From Thauera sedimentorum (GTDB lineage Bacteria; Pseudomonadota; Gammaproteobacteria; Burkholderiales; Rhodocyclaceae): a stretch of 64,000 nucleotides of DNA. This document shows, piece by piece, positions 47,423 to 56,608 of this stretch; position 1 is the stretch's first letter; each line of letters starts with the position of its first letter. The stretch lies in contig NZ_JACTAH010000001.1 of assembly GCF_014489115.1 (NCBI RefSeq), positions 1,426,001-1,490,000 on the forward strand, written 5' to 3'. Made by a program: the position numbers and the translations under genes. Below the pieces are notes generated by a model, which saw only the letters and a list, made by a program, of their open reading frames with translations, did not search any database and was not told the DNA's origin.

Positions 47423-48250
47423 TCAGCGTACAAACCAGAGGGCCGCCAGTCCCACCAGCGGCAAGGTGGATGTGAGGCTGTCGATGCGGTCGAGCACGCC
47501 GCCGTGACCGGGCAGCAGCTTGCCGCTGTCCTTGAGGCCCGCCTGGCGCTTGAGCAGCGACTCGAACAGGTCGCCGACGACGCTGAGCCCGGTGAGGGCC
47601 ACCAGCGCGACAGTTAGGAGCAGCAGGCCCGCCGGCGTCCAGGCGGGTGCGAACAGCCAGGTGATTGCGATGAATCCGTAAACGAGCACGCCGGCCACGG
47701 CACCGTAGACACCCTCCCAGGTCTTGCCCGGACTGATGCCCGGCGCAAGCTTGCGCCGCCCGAACGCCCTGCCCGAAAAGTAGGCGGCAATGTCGGCCAC
47801 CCAGCAGATCGCCAGCGCCGCCAGCAGCAGCCAGGGGCCCAGCTGCCGCAGATGGGCCAGCGCCAGCGCGGGCGGGAGCAGAACGATCAGCCCCACCGCG
47901 GCAGCGGCGCCCAGACCCGAGACCTGCCACTTTCGCCGCAGCCACAGCGGCAAGGCGATGAGCCAGAACGAGGCGCTGAGCAGGTAGAGGCCGGCCAATG
48001 GCCAGGGGGCCCGCATCTGCCCGCCGCCCAGTCCGGTAGCGAGTCCCACCAACAGGCAGGCCGCACCCAGGAAAAGCGCGAGGGCCACGCGCTGGGCACG
48101 GGGCAGCCGGGTCAGCGCCCCCCACTCCCAGGCCGCCGCGACGCACACTACCGCGCAGAACAGCAGCCAGCCGGCCGGGGACAGATAGAACACGGCGCCC
48201 AACAGGGCGCCCAGCAACAGTACTGCGGTGATGATGCGCGTCTTAAGCAT
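47423..48250 (-). CDS. cdsA: Phosphatidate cytidylyltransferase
   Basis: A 275-residue membrane enzyme forming CDP-diacylglycerol, the precursor of most phospholipids. It has about eight hydrophobic segments. The family signature lies near the C-terminus: [59 protein letters not shown], with the metal-binding Asp, is also standard. It overlaps uppS by 8 bases. Confidence 0.94.
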   Translation of the reverse strand: MLKTRIITAVLLLGALLGAVFYLSPAGWLLFCAVVCVAAAWEWGALTRLPRAQRVALALFLGAACLLVGLATGLGGGQMRAPWPLAGLYLLSASFWLIALPLWLRRKWQVSGLGAAAAVGLIVLLPPALALAHLRQLGPWLLLAALAICWVADIAAYFSGRAFGRRKLAPGISPGKTWEGVYGAVAGVLVYGFIAITWLFAPAWTPAGLLLLTVALVALTGLSVVGDLFESLLKRQAGLKDSGKLLPGHGGVLDRIDSLTSTLPLVGLAALWFVR

Positions 48251-49040
48251 GCTCTCCCGGCTTTGCCGGCGACGCGCCGGCGGAGGTCTGCTGCAACTGC
48301 TCGCTGGTTCGCCCGAAGCGCCGCTCGCGCTGGCGGTACGAGGCGATCGCCTCGTCCAGCGCCTTGGCGTCGAAGTCCGGCCACAGGGTGTCGGTGAAAT
48401 ACAACTCAGCGTAGGCGAGCTGCCAGAGCAGGAAATTGCTGATGCGCTTCTCGCCGCCGGTGCGGATGAACAGATCCGGCTCCGGGCCGTAGTTCATCGC
48501 CAGTTCGGCGGCCAGTTCGTCCTCGGTGAAATCGCCGCGACGCTCCGGGTGACGCACCATCATGCGGTTGACCGCCTGCATGATGTCCCAGCGCCCGCCA
48601 TAGTTGGCCGCCACGCTGAGAGTGAGGCCGGTGTTGCCGGCGGTCAGCGCCTCGGCACTGCGGATCATGTCGACCAGCTTGGCGTCGAAGCGCGACAGAT
48701 CGCCGATGACGCGGAAACGGATGCCGTTCTTGTGCAGACGCTCGACTTCCTTCTGCAGCGAACGCATGAACAACTGCATCAGGAAGGACACCTCGTCCGC
48801 GGGACGGCGCCAGTTCTCGGAACTGAAGGCGAACAGGGTCAGGTAGGAGACGCCGCGCTCCATGCAGGCGCGGATCACCCCGCGCACCGCCTCCACCCCG
48901 CGGGCGTGGCCGGCTACCCGCGGCATCAGGCGCTTGCGCGCCCAGCGCCCGTTGCCATCCATGATGACGGCGATATGGCGCGGCACCGCGCTCACCTCGG
49001 GAATGCTGCGGGTGGAACTGACGAAGGAAGAGTCGGCCAT
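48243..49040 (-). CDS. uppS: Undecaprenyl diphosphate synthase
   Basis: A 265-residue cis-prenyltransferase making the C55 lipid carrier for cell-wall and O-antigen synthesis. The conserved start is [16 protein letters not shown] with the metal-binding Asp. [30 protein letters not shown], and the C-terminal [30 protein letters not shown] are canonical. The last ~20 residues form a short unconserved tail. Confidence 0.96.
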   Translation of the reverse strand: MADSSFVSSTRSIPEVSAVPRHIAVIMDGNGRWARKRLMPRVAGHARGVEAVRGVIRACMERGVSYLTLFAFSSENWRRPADEVSFLMQLFMRSLQKEVERLHKNGIRFRVIGDLSRFDAKLVDMIRSAEALTAGNTGLTLSVAANYGGRWDIMQAVNRMMVRHPERRGDFTEDELAAELAMNYGPEPDLFIRTGGEKRISNFLLWQLAYAELYFTDTLWPDFDAKALDEAIASYRQRERRFGRTSEQLQQTSAGASPAKPGEHA

Positions 49041-49087
49041 GAGTTGCGCGCCGCGGGCCAGGAAACGATGCAGACGATCCTTGCGGA

Positions 49088-49645
49088 TCAGATCTGCATC
49101 AGCTCCTGTTCCTTCTGCGCGAGCAGCTTGTCGATCTCGGCGACGGCACGGTCGGTCAGCTTCTGGATCTCGTCCTCGGCGCGACGCTCCTCGTCCTCGG
49201 AGATGAGCTTGTCCTTGACCGCATCCTTGAGTTGCTGGTTGGCGTCGCGGCGCAGGTTGCGCACTGCGACCTTGGCGGTTTCGCCTTCGTGACGCACGAC
49301 CTTGGTCAGATCGCGACGGCGCTCTTCGGTGAGCGCAGGCATCGGTACGCGGATGATCTCGCCCTGCGTGGCCGGATTGAGTCCCAGGTCACAGTCGCGA
49401 ATCGCCTTCTCGACCTTGCCGACCATGTTCTTCTCCCACGGCTGCACACCGATGGTGCGGGCGTCGATCAGGGTCACGTTGGCGACCTGATTCACCGGCA
49501 CCATGGAGCCGTAGTATTCAACCATCACGTGATCGAGCAGGCCGGTATGAGCGCGGCCGGTACGCACCTTGGCCAGGTCGGCCTTGAGTACCTCGATCGA
49601 CTTCTGCATCTTCTGCTCGGTCGTTTTCTTGAGTTCGGGGATCAT
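49088..49645 (-). CDS. frr: Ribosome recycling factor
   Basis: A 185-residue RRF, exact family length. It splits post-termination ribosomes with EF-G. Features are the start [68 protein letters not shown] and [22 protein letters not shown]. It is 10 bp downstream of pyrH. Confidence 0.97.
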   Translation of the reverse strand: MIPELKKTTEQKMQKSIEVLKADLAKVRTGRAHTGLLDHVMVEYYGSMVPVNQVANVTLIDARTIGVQPWEKNMVGKVEKAIRDCDLGLNPATQGEIIRVPMPALTEERRRDLTKVVRHEGETAKVAVRNLRRDANQQLKDAVKDKLISEDEERRAEDEIQKLTDRAVAEIDKLLAQKEQELMQI

Positions 49646-49655
49646 GCTCGAGTCC

Positions 49656-50372
49656 TCAGGAATGAACCAGGGTGCCCTCGTCCTCGCCCATCACCACGCG
49701 CCGCAGCGCGCCGGGCTTGAAGATCGAGAACACGTTGATCGGCAGCTTCTGGTCGCGACACAGCGCGAACGCGGTAGCGTCCATCACCGCCAGGTTGCGG
49801 CCGATGGCCTCGTCGAAGCTGATGCGGTGGTAGCGCTGGGCATCCGGATCCTTCTTCGGGTCGGCGGTATACACGCCGTCCACCTTGGTGGCCTTCAGCA
49901 CGATCTGCGCGCCGATTTCCGAACCGCGCAGGGCCGCTGCGGTGTCGGTGGTGAAGAAGGGATTGCCGGTGCCGGCGGCGAAGATCACCACCCGTCCCTC
50001 TTCCAGGTGACGGATGGCGCGACCGCGGATGTAGGGCTCGACCACCTGGTCGATGCGCAGCGCAGACTGCACGCGCGCCTCGAGATCGGCTCGGCGCATC
50101 GCGTCGGCAAGCGCCATGGCGTTCATCACCGTGGCCAGCATGCCCATGTAGTCCGCGGTGGCGCGGTCCATGCCGCTGGCCGCGCCCTTCATGCCGCGGA
50201 AGATGTTGCCGCCGCCGATCACCACCCCGACCTGGACCCCCAGGCGAACCACGTCACCGATCTCGGCAACGATACGACTGACGACGTCCTCGTTGATGCC
50301 GTAGGCGTCGTCGCCCATCAGGGCTTCGCCCGAGAGCTTCAGCAGGATGCGCTTGTAGGCGGCGGCACTCAT
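49656..50372 (-). CDS. pyrH: UMP kinase
   Basis: A 238-residue hexameric UMP kinase of the amino-acid-kinase fold. It starts with [58 protein letters not shown] and [21 protein letters not shown] are fully conserved. The ATG 50372 is chosen because AGAGGAG sits at proper spacing; a GTG two codons upstream is an alternative. Confidence 0.96.
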   Translation of the reverse strand: MSAAAYKRILLKLSGEALMGDDAYGINEDVVSRIVAEIGDVVRLGVQVGVVIGGGNIFRGMKGAASGMDRATADYMGMLATVMNAMALADAMRRADLEARVQSALRIDQVVEPYIRGRAIRHLEEGRVVIFAAGTGNPFFTTDTAAALRGSEIGAQIVLKATKVDGVYTADPKKDPDAQRYHRISFDEAIGRNLAVMDATAFALCRDQKLPINVFSIFKPGALRRVVMGEDEGTLVHS

Positions 50373-50383
50373 GCGCACTCCTC

Positions 50384-51277
50384 TTACTTCTGCGCGGCAG
50401 CAGCCTGGGCGGCCACTTCGGCGGCGAAGTCGTTCACCTTCTTCTCGATACCCTCACCAACCAGGTACAGCGAGAAGCTGGCAACCGAGGCGTTGCGCGC
50501 CTTGAGCAATTGCTCGATGGTCTGCTTGCCGTCCTCGGCCTTGACGAAGACCTGGGCCAGCAGCGTCACTTCCTTGAGGAACTTCTGCACCGTGCCGTCG
50601 GCGATCTTCTCGAGCATGGCTTCCGGCTTGTTGTCGGCACGGGCCTTCTCGATGGCGACGCGGCGCTCGGTGTCGATCAGGTCCTGGGACACGCCGGAAG
50701 CATCCAGCGCCTTCGGCTTGGACGCGGCGATATGCATCGCGATGTCCTTGCCCAGCTGCTCGTCGCCGCCGACCAGATCCAGCAGCACGCCGACCTTGGC
50801 GCCGCCGTGGATGTAGGAATACAGCTGACCCTTGGCTTCGAAACGGTTGAAGCGGCGGATCGACATGTTCTCGCCGATCTTGCCGACCAGCGCGGCGCGG
50901 GTGGATTCGACGGTGCCTTCACCGAAGGGCAGCGCGGACAGCGCGGCGACGTCGGCGGGGTTCTGCGTGGTCACCAGCCCGGCGCAACCATTGACCAGCG
51001 CCAGGAAGTCGTCGTTCTTGGCGACGAAGTCGGTCTCGCAGTTGACCTCGATGATCGCACCCTGCTTGCCGTCGGCCGACACATTGACCGCGACGATGCC
51101 TTCCGCGGCCACGCGGGCGGCGGCCTTGGAGGCCTTGTTGCCCAGCTTGACGCGCAGGATTTCCTCGGCCTTGGCCATGTCGCCTGCGGCTTCGGTCAGC
51201 GCCTTCTTGCACTCCATCATCGGTGCATCGGTCTTCTCGCGCAGTTCCTTGACCATGCTTGCGGTGATTTCCGCCAT
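50384..51277 (-). CDS. tsf: Elongation factor Ts
   Basis: A 297-residue nucleotide exchange factor for EF-Tu. The N-terminal UBA-like domain ([30 protein letters not shown]) with the TDAPMM(E/D)CKKAL signature is followed by the core domain [21 protein letters not shown]. The ATG at 51277 is the conserved start; an upstream in-frame start adds non-conserved residues. A hairpin lies in the gap to rpsB. Confidence 0.97.
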   Translation of the reverse strand: MAEITASMVKELREKTDAPMMECKKALTEAAGDMAKAEEILRVKLGNKASKAAARVAAEGIVAVNVSADGKQGAIIEVNCETDFVAKNDDFLALVNGCAGLVTTQNPADVAALSALPFGEGTVESTRAALVGKIGENMSIRRFNRFEAKGQLYSYIHGGAKVGVLLDLVGGDEQLGKDIAMHIAASKPKALDASGVSQDLIDTERRVAIEKARADNKPEAMLEKIADGTVQKFLKEVTLLAQVFVKAEDGKQTIEQLLKARNASVASFSLYLVGEGIEKKVNDFAAEVAAQAAAAQK

Positions 51278-51307
51278 GCTAACTCCTGAAATTCCGGTTA
51301 AAACCAT

Positions 51308-51330
51308 CGCCCCGCCTGGACGGCGGGGCG
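51308..51330 (-). terminator. Intergenic hairpin between rpsB and tsf (possible attenuator)
   Basis: A perfect 9-bp GC stem (51308-51316 with 51322-51330) with a 5-base loop. On the coding (minus) strand it is followed by ATGGTTTT, a short T run. It probably reduces, but does not stop, transcription into tsf, as proposed for other proteobacteria with this gene pair. Confidence 0.6.
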
Positions 51331-51350
51331 TTCAATCCTTGCAGCCGTCC

Positions 51351-52109
51351 TCAGGCCTGCTCGCCTTCGCCGGCTTCTTCCTCGACCTCGACGAACTCGT
51401 CGCTGCCGGCGGCCACGACTTCCTGCAGGGACTGGCTACGGCCTTCCAGCACCGCATCGGCCACGCCACGGGCGTACAGGCGGATGGCGCGGGAGGAGTC
51501 GTCGTTACCCGGGATGACGTAGTCGATGCCTTCCGGCGAGTGGTTGGTGTCGACCACGGCGACGACCGGGATACCCAGCTTCTGGGCTTCGGTCACGGCG
51601 ATCTTGTGGTAGCCGACGTCGATCACGAACAGCGCGTCCGGCAGGCCGCCCATTTCCTTGATGCCGCCAATCGACTTCTGCAGCTTCTCCAGCTCGCGGG
51701 AGGTCATCAGCGCTTCCTTCTTGGACAGGCGCTCGATGGAGCCGTCCTCGACCATGGCTTCCATGTCCTTCAGGCGCTTGATCGACTGCTTGACGGTCTT
51801 GAAGTTGGTCAGCATGCCGCCCAGCCAGCGCTCATCGACGAAAGGCATGCCGGCGCGAGCCGCTTCCTCGGCGACGATCTCGCGGGCCTGGCGCTTGGTG
51901 CCGACGAACATGATGTTGCCGCGGTTGGCGGCGAGCTTGCGCACGAAAGCCATGGCTTCGAGATACTTGCCCATGGTCTTTTCGAGGTTGACGATGTGGA
52001 TCTTGTTGCGCTGGCCGAAGATATAGGGGGCCATGCGCGGATTCCAGAAACGGGTCTGGTGGCCGAAGTGGACGCCCGCTTCGAGCATCTGACGCATCGT
52101 GACAGTCAT
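51351..52109 (-). CDS. rpsB: 30S ribosomal protein S2
   Basis: A 252-residue S2, part of the 30S head/body junction. Present are the start [71 protein letters not shown] and [33 protein letters not shown]. The C-terminal acidic tail ([14 protein letters not shown]) is normal. It heads the envelope/translation cluster. Confidence 0.98.
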   Translation of the reverse strand: MTVTMRQMLEAGVHFGHQTRFWNPRMAPYIFGQRNKIHIVNLEKTMGKYLEAMAFVRKLAANRGNIMFVGTKRQAREIVAEEAARAGMPFVDERWLGGMLTNFKTVKQSIKRLKDMEAMVEDGSIERLSKKEALMTSRELEKLQKSIGGIKEMGGLPDALFVIDVGYHKIAVTEAQKLGIPVVAVVDTNHSPEGIDYVIPGNDDSSRAIRLYARGVADAVLEGRSQSLQEVVAAGSDEFVEVEEEAGEGEQA

Positions 52110-52300
52110 GGTGAAACTCCGAATTTAAGGGTTGAACCTCCGCCCGACACGGCTGCCGAACACCTGCATTGAGCACGGCGTCCGCAGCCCGAACCGTCAT
52201 GGAAGTACAGCTCCCTGATGACGGACCCTTTCGGCAAGCCTTTCGACCCCCTTTGCCGGGCGTGTGGATTTTGCCTGCCAAGACGGCAGACAAGCCCGTG

Positions 52301-52330
52301 ATGATAGCACTTGTTCATTGCCATACTCAA
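52301..52330 (-). promoter_or_regulatory. Candidate sigma-70 promoter for rpsB
   Basis: Read on the minus strand, TTGAGT (52330-52325) is followed after 18 bases by TATCAT (52306-52301). This predicts a start near 52294 and a leader of about 185 bases before the rpsB ATG. The 301-bp gap 52110-52410 between rpsB and map shows no gene and probably holds promoters for both; the leader may carry an S2 autoregulatory site, but I cannot identify one. Confidence 0.5.
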
Positions 52331-52410
52331 GGCGCAAGACGGCGGCGCATTTGCCCGCAGACCGCGCATGCGCTAGCCTTCACTCCTTTAACGGTTACGC
52401 CCCCGACCAG

Positions 52411-53235
52411 ATGAGCATCACCATAAAGACCCCCGAAGATATCGAAAAAATGCGCGTAGCCTGCCGCCTGGCCGCCGAGGTACTCGACTACATCGAGCCC
52501 TTCGTCAAGCCCGGAGTCACCACCGGCGAACTCGACCGCCTGTGCCATGAATACATGGTCAACGTGCAGCACACCATCCCGGCACCGCTCAATTATGCGC
52601 CGCCGGGCTATACGCCCTACCCCAAGGCCATCTGCACCTCGGTCAACCATCAGGTCTGCCACGGCGTACCCGGCGACAAGGCGCTCAAGAAGGGCGACAT
52701 CGTCAACCTCGACATCACCGTCATCAAGGACGGTTACCACGGCGACACCAGCCGCATGTTCATCGTCGGCGGCGACGGCCCCATCCTCGCCAAGCGACTG
52801 TGCCAGGTCACCTATGAATGCCTGTGGCTGGGCATCGCCGCGGTGCGCCCCGGCGCGCGCCTGGGCGACATCGGCCACGCCATCCAGAAGCACGCCGAGG
52901 GCAACGGCTTCTCGGTGGTGCGGGAGTTCTGCGGCCACGGCATCGGCCTGAAGTTCCACGAGGAGCCGCAGGTGCTGCACTACGGCAAGCCCGGCACCGG
53001 CGTCGCCCTGCAGCCCGGCATGATCTTCACCATCGAGCCGATGATCAACGCCGGCAAGGCGGCGATCTCCGAGCTGCCCGACGGCTGGACCATCGTCACC
53101 AAGGACCGCAGCCTGTCGGCACAGTGGGAGCACACCATTGTGGTCACCGAGACCGGCGTCGAGGTGCTCACCCTGTCGGCCAAGTGCCCGCCGCCGCCCG
53201 CCTTCGCCGCGCACCTCGTCCCAGCCGCAGCCTGA
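52411..53235 (+). CDS. map: Type I methionine aminopeptidase
   Basis: A 274-residue enzyme that removes N-terminal Met from new proteins. It starts with SITIKTPEDIEKMRVACRLAAEVLDYI. Substrate-binding His in NHQVCHGVPGDK, metal ligands in VNLDITVIKDGYHGDTSRMF, FCGHGIGLKFHEEP, GMIFTIEPMIN, and the last glutamate in QWEHTIVVTETGVEVLT are all intact. A short Pro/Ala tail ends the protein. It is divergent from rpsB, as is common. Confidence 0.97.
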   Translation: MSITIKTPEDIEKMRVACRLAAEVLDYIEPFVKPGVTTGELDRLCHEYMVNVQHTIPAPLNYAPPGYTPYPKAICTSVNHQVCHGVPGDKALKKGDIVNLDITVIKDGYHGDTSRMFIVGGDGPILAKRLCQVTYECLWLGIAAVRPGARLGDIGHAIQKHAEGNGFSVVREFCGHGIGLKFHEEPQVLHYGKPGTGVALQPGMIFTIEPMINAGKAAISELPDGWTIVTKDRSLSAQWEHTIVVTETGVEVLTLSAKCPPPPAFAAHLVPAAA

Positions 53236-53245
53236 TCCGGCGCCG

Positions 53246-55834
53246 ATGAACGCGCCCGCGATCTCCATCGACGCCCTGCGCGACGCGATCGCGCAGACCC
53301 GCGAGAGCCTTGCCCAGGGCGGCGCCGCGCTGCGTGCGGCGTACGAAGCCCATCCGCGCACCGCTACCGTGCTCAAGGGCCGTGCGCGTCTGGTCGACGA
53401 GGCGATCGTGCGCCTCTGGCAGATCTGCGGCATGCCCGCGGACGCGGCCCTGGTGGCCGTCGGCGGTTACGGGCGCGGCGAGCTGTTTCCGTGCTCGGAC
53501 GTCGATCTGCTGATCCTGTTGCCTGCACCGGCCGCCGGCGACCTGCAGGCCCGTCTGTCCACCCTGGTCGGGGCGCTGTGGGACGTCGGCCTGGAGATCG
53601 GTCACAGCGTCCGCACGGTCGAGGAGTGCCTGGACGCCGCGGCGCAGGACATCACCGTACAGACCAACCTGCTCGAAGCCCGCCTGCTCACCGGCGACGC
53701 TCCGCTGTTCGCCGACTTTTCCGCGCGCTACCGCGAGATGCTCGACGTGCGCGCCTTCTTCAAGGCCAAGCAGCTCGAGCAGGAACAGCGCTACGCGCGC
53801 TACAACGACACCCCTTACAGCCTGGAACCGAACTGCAAGGAAAGCCCCGGCGGCCTGCGCGACCTGCAGATGCTCGGCTGGATCTCGCGTGCGGCCGGCC
53901 TCGGACGCAGCTGGCGCGATCTCGCACGTCGACGCCTGATCACCGGCGAGGAGGCCTCGGACCTGCGCAGCGTCGAACGCTTCCTGCAGCATCTGCGCAT
54001 CCGCCTGCACTACCTGACCGGCCGCGCGGAAGACCGCCTGCTCTTCGACCACCAGGAAAAGCTCGCCCGCATCCTCGGCATCGAGGCCACCGCCGCCAAG
54101 CGTGCCTCCGAAGTGCTGATGCAGCGCTACTACCTGATCGCGAAGAAGGTCACGCAGATCAACACCATCCTGCTGCAGAACTACGGCACCGAGATCTTCC
54201 CCGACCGCGGCGGCCCGGCCATCGTCATCAATCCGCGCTTCCAGGCGGTGCGCGAACTGCTCGACATCCGCCACGAACAGGTCTTCGAACAGCACCCCTC
54301 GGCGCTGCTCGAATGCTTCCTGATCCTGCAGCAGCGCTCCGAACTCAAGGGCATGACCGCGCGCACCCTGCGCGCGCTGTGGCTGGCGCGCAAGCAGATC
54401 AATGCCGCATACCGCGCCAACCCGGCCAACCGCGCACTCTTCCTGGAGATCCTCCAGCAGAAGCGCGGCATCGTGCACGAGTTCCGGCGCATGAACCAGT
54501 ACGGCATCCTCAGCCGTTACCTGCCGCCCTGGCGGCGCATCATCGGCCAGATGCAGCACGACCTGTTCCACGTCTACACGGTGGATCAGCACATCCTGAT
54601 GGTGCTGCGCAACGTGCGCCGCTTCACCATGGGCGAGCATGCCCACGAATACCCGCTGATGACCCGCCTGATGCTCGGTTTCGAGCGCCACTGGCTGCTC
54701 TACGTCGCGGCACTGTTCCACGACATCGCCAAGGGCCGCGGCGGCGACCACTCGCGCCTGGGCATGGTGGACGCGCGTGAATTCTGCGAACAGCACGGCC
54801 TGGCGGCCGAGGATACCGATCTGGTGATCTGGCTGGTCGAGCACCACCTGACCATGAGCCATGTCGCGCAGAAGGAAGACACCTCCGACCCCGAGGTCGT
54901 TGGCCGTTTCGCCCGCACGGTCGGCAGCGAGCGCCGCCTGACCGCCCTCTACCTGCTCACCCATGCCGATATCCGCGGCACCAGCCCCAAGGTGTGGAAC
55001 GGCTGGAAGGGCAAGCTGCTGGAAGACCTCTTCTTCGCCACCCAGCGCCTGCTGCGCGGCGCCACCCCCCAGCAGGCGCTCGGTCTGGACGACCGCCAGG
55101 AAGACGCTCGCCGCCTGCTGCGCTTCCACGGTCTGCGCCCGGGCACCGAGGACGCGCTGTGGGAACAGCTCGATGCGGTCTACTTCATGCGCCACTCGCC
55201 GGAAGAGATCGCCTGGCACACCCGGGTGCTCTACTACCGCACCGATGCCGACGAGGCCGTGGTCAAGGCCCGCGTGGCCGAGGACGAGGACGGCATCCAG
55301 GTCATGGTGTTCACCCGCGACCAGGCCGATCTGTTCGTACGCCTGACCGGCTTCTTCGGACGCATGGGCTTCAGCATCCTGGACGCGAAGGTGCACACCA
55401 CCCGCCACGGCTACGCGCTGGACAGCTTCATGCTGCAGAGCGCCGGGCATGACGCCCACTACCGCGACGTGGTGATCCTCATCGAGCACGAACTGACCGA
55501 ACGCCTGAATCGCCCGGATGCCCCGGTCGAGCGCCCGGCGGAAGGCCGGCTGTCGCGCCAGGTCAGGCATTTTCCGATCACGCCGCAGGTCAGCATCCGC
55601 GCCGACGACGCCGGGCGCCACTACATCCTGTCGCTCACCGCCGCCGACCGCCCCGGGCTGCTGTTCGGCGTCGCCGAGGTGCTGGCCCGGTACGGCATCA
55701 GCGTGCAGACCGCCAAGATCGCCACGCTCGGCGAGCGCGTGGAGGACACCTTCCTGCTCAACGGCGGCGGCCTCTCACAGGACGCCCAGGTGGTCCGCAT
55801 CGAGCGCGAGCTGCTCGACAGACTGCAGGTCTGA
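53246..55834 (+). CDS. glnD: [Protein-PII] uridylyltransferase / uridylyl-removing enzyme
   Basis: An 862-residue GlnD, sensor of glutamine that adds or removes UMP on PII. The nucleotidyltransferase domain has VGGYGRGELFPCSDVDLLIL (GG...DxD). A central helical region follows, then the HD domain (ALFHDIAKGRGGDHS, about residue 495). Two C-terminal ACT domains are present (near IQVMVFTRDQADLFVRLTGFF and YILSLTAADRPGLLFGVAEVL). The ATG 53246 lies 10 bp after map, suggesting cotranscription. Confidence 0.96.
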   Translation: MNAPAISIDALRDAIAQTRESLAQGGAALRAAYEAHPRTATVLKGRARLVDEAIVRLWQICGMPADAALVAVGGYGRGELFPCSDVDLLILLPAPAAGDLQARLSTLVGALWDVGLEIGHSVRTVEECLDAAAQDITVQTNLLEARLLTGDAPLFADFSARYREMLDVRAFFKAKQLEQEQRYARYNDTPYSLEPNCKESPGGLRDLQMLGWISRAAGLGRSWRDLARRRLITGEEASDLRSVERFLQHLRIRLHYLTGRAEDRLLFDHQEKLARILGIEATAAKRASEVLMQRYYLIAKKVTQINTILLQNYGTEIFPDRGGPAIVINPRFQAVRELLDIRHEQVFEQHPSALLECFLILQQRSELKGMTARTLRALWLARKQINAAYRANPANRALFLEILQQKRGIVHEFRRMNQYGILSRYLPPWRRIIGQMQHDLFHVYTVDQHILMVLRNVRRFTMGEHAHEYPLMTRLMLGFERHWLLYVAALFHDIAKGRGGDHSRLGMVDAREFCEQHGLAAEDTDLVIWLVEHHLTMSHVAQKEDTSDPEVVGRFARTVGSERRLTALYLLTHADIRGTSPKVWNGWKGKLLEDLFFATQRLLRGATPQQALGLDDRQEDARRLLRFHGLRPGTEDALWEQLDAVYFMRHSPEEIAWHTRVLYYRTDADEAVVKARVAEDEDGIQVMVFTRDQADLFVRLTGFFGRMGFSILDAKVHTTRHGYALDSFMLQSAGHDAHYRDVVILIEHELTERLNRPDAPVERPAEGRLSRQVRHFPITPQVSIRADDAGRHYILSLTAADRPGLLFGVAEVLARYGISVQTAKIATLGERVEDTFLLNGGGLSQDAQVVRIERELLDRLQV

Positions 55835-55882
55835 GACCCCGCGGGGCGCGCACAAAGGCTCGCCCCCGCAATGGCTCCCGCG

Positions 55883-56398
55883 TCAGTGCGCCTCGCCGCC
55901 GCCGCGCTGCAGGCGGTCCATGACCGCGTAGAGCAGACCGGAGACCACGAAGGTGACGTGGATGCCCACCATCCACGCGAGCTCACGGTCGTCGAGCTTG
56001 CCGACATCCATGAAACCCTTGAGCAGCTCGATCCCCGAGATGGCCACGATGGAGCCGATCAGCTTGATCTTCAGGTCGCTGAAGCCGATATGGCCCATCC
56101 AGTCCGGCCGATCCTTGTGGCCGTGCAGGTCTTCCATCTTCGAGACGAAGTTCTCGTAGCCGCTGAAGATGATGATGATCAGCAGGTTCATGATCAGCGC
56201 GATGTCCACCAGGGTCAGCACACCGACGATCACTTCGGACCCGGTCGCGCTGAACAGATGGCTCAGCAGCTCCCACGCCTGCTTGCCGAACTTCACCAGC
56301 AGCACCAGCATGGCCAGGATCAGGCCGAGATACACCGGCGCCATCAGCCAGCGGCTGGAGAACAGCAGGTGTTCGAAGGCGGTTTCAAATCGCTTCAT
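55883..56398 (-). CDS. UPF0114/YqhA family membrane protein
   Basis: A 171-residue inner-membrane protein with three to four hydrophobic segments. It has the family pattern FETAFEHLLFSSRWLMAPVYLGLILAM, LTLVDIALIMNLLIIIIFSGYENFVSK and KIKLIGSIVAISGIELLKGFMDV. The ATG 56398 is preferred over an adjacent TTG. Function is unknown. It is convergent with glnD, and the 210-bp gap to the next gene at 56609 is AT-rich. Confidence 0.9.
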   Translation of the reverse strand: MKRFETAFEHLLFSSRWLMAPVYLGLILAMLVLLVKFGKQAWELLSHLFSATGSEVIVGVLTLVDIALIMNLLIIIIFSGYENFVSKMEDLHGHKDRPDWMGHIGFSDLKIKLIGSIVAISGIELLKGFMDVGKLDDRELAWMVGIHVTFVVSGLLYAVMDRLQRGGGEAH

Positions 56399-56531
56399 CA
56401 ACGGAATTCCAGTCAGATTCTGAGCGGCGGAATTCTATCCCGGAAGTGCGCTGCCCGCGCCCTGCCAGGTGCAAAGTCACCACCGCGCGGGATTCCATCG
56501 ACGACAGGGAATAATGCCCGATTCGTGCGGT

Positions 56532-56561
56532 TTGCGCTGGACCGGCTGACACTTTTGTAAT
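56532..56561 (+). promoter_or_regulatory. Weak candidate promoter for the signalling cluster
   Basis: TTGCGC (56532-56537) and TGTAAT (56556-56561) are spaced by 18 bp, 48 bp before the kinase gene. The -10 matches 5 of 6 consensus bases, the -35 only 3. Confidence 0.3.
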
Positions 56562-56608
56562 ACGTTGCGCGACAGCGGCAACGCTTCATCAAACTATAAA
56601 AGAGCATC

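Noticed and set aside
53168..55621. 817-codon minus-strand open frame over glnD
   Set aside because: Antisense to GlnD, whose catalytic and ACT motifs are complete. No start signal or family match.
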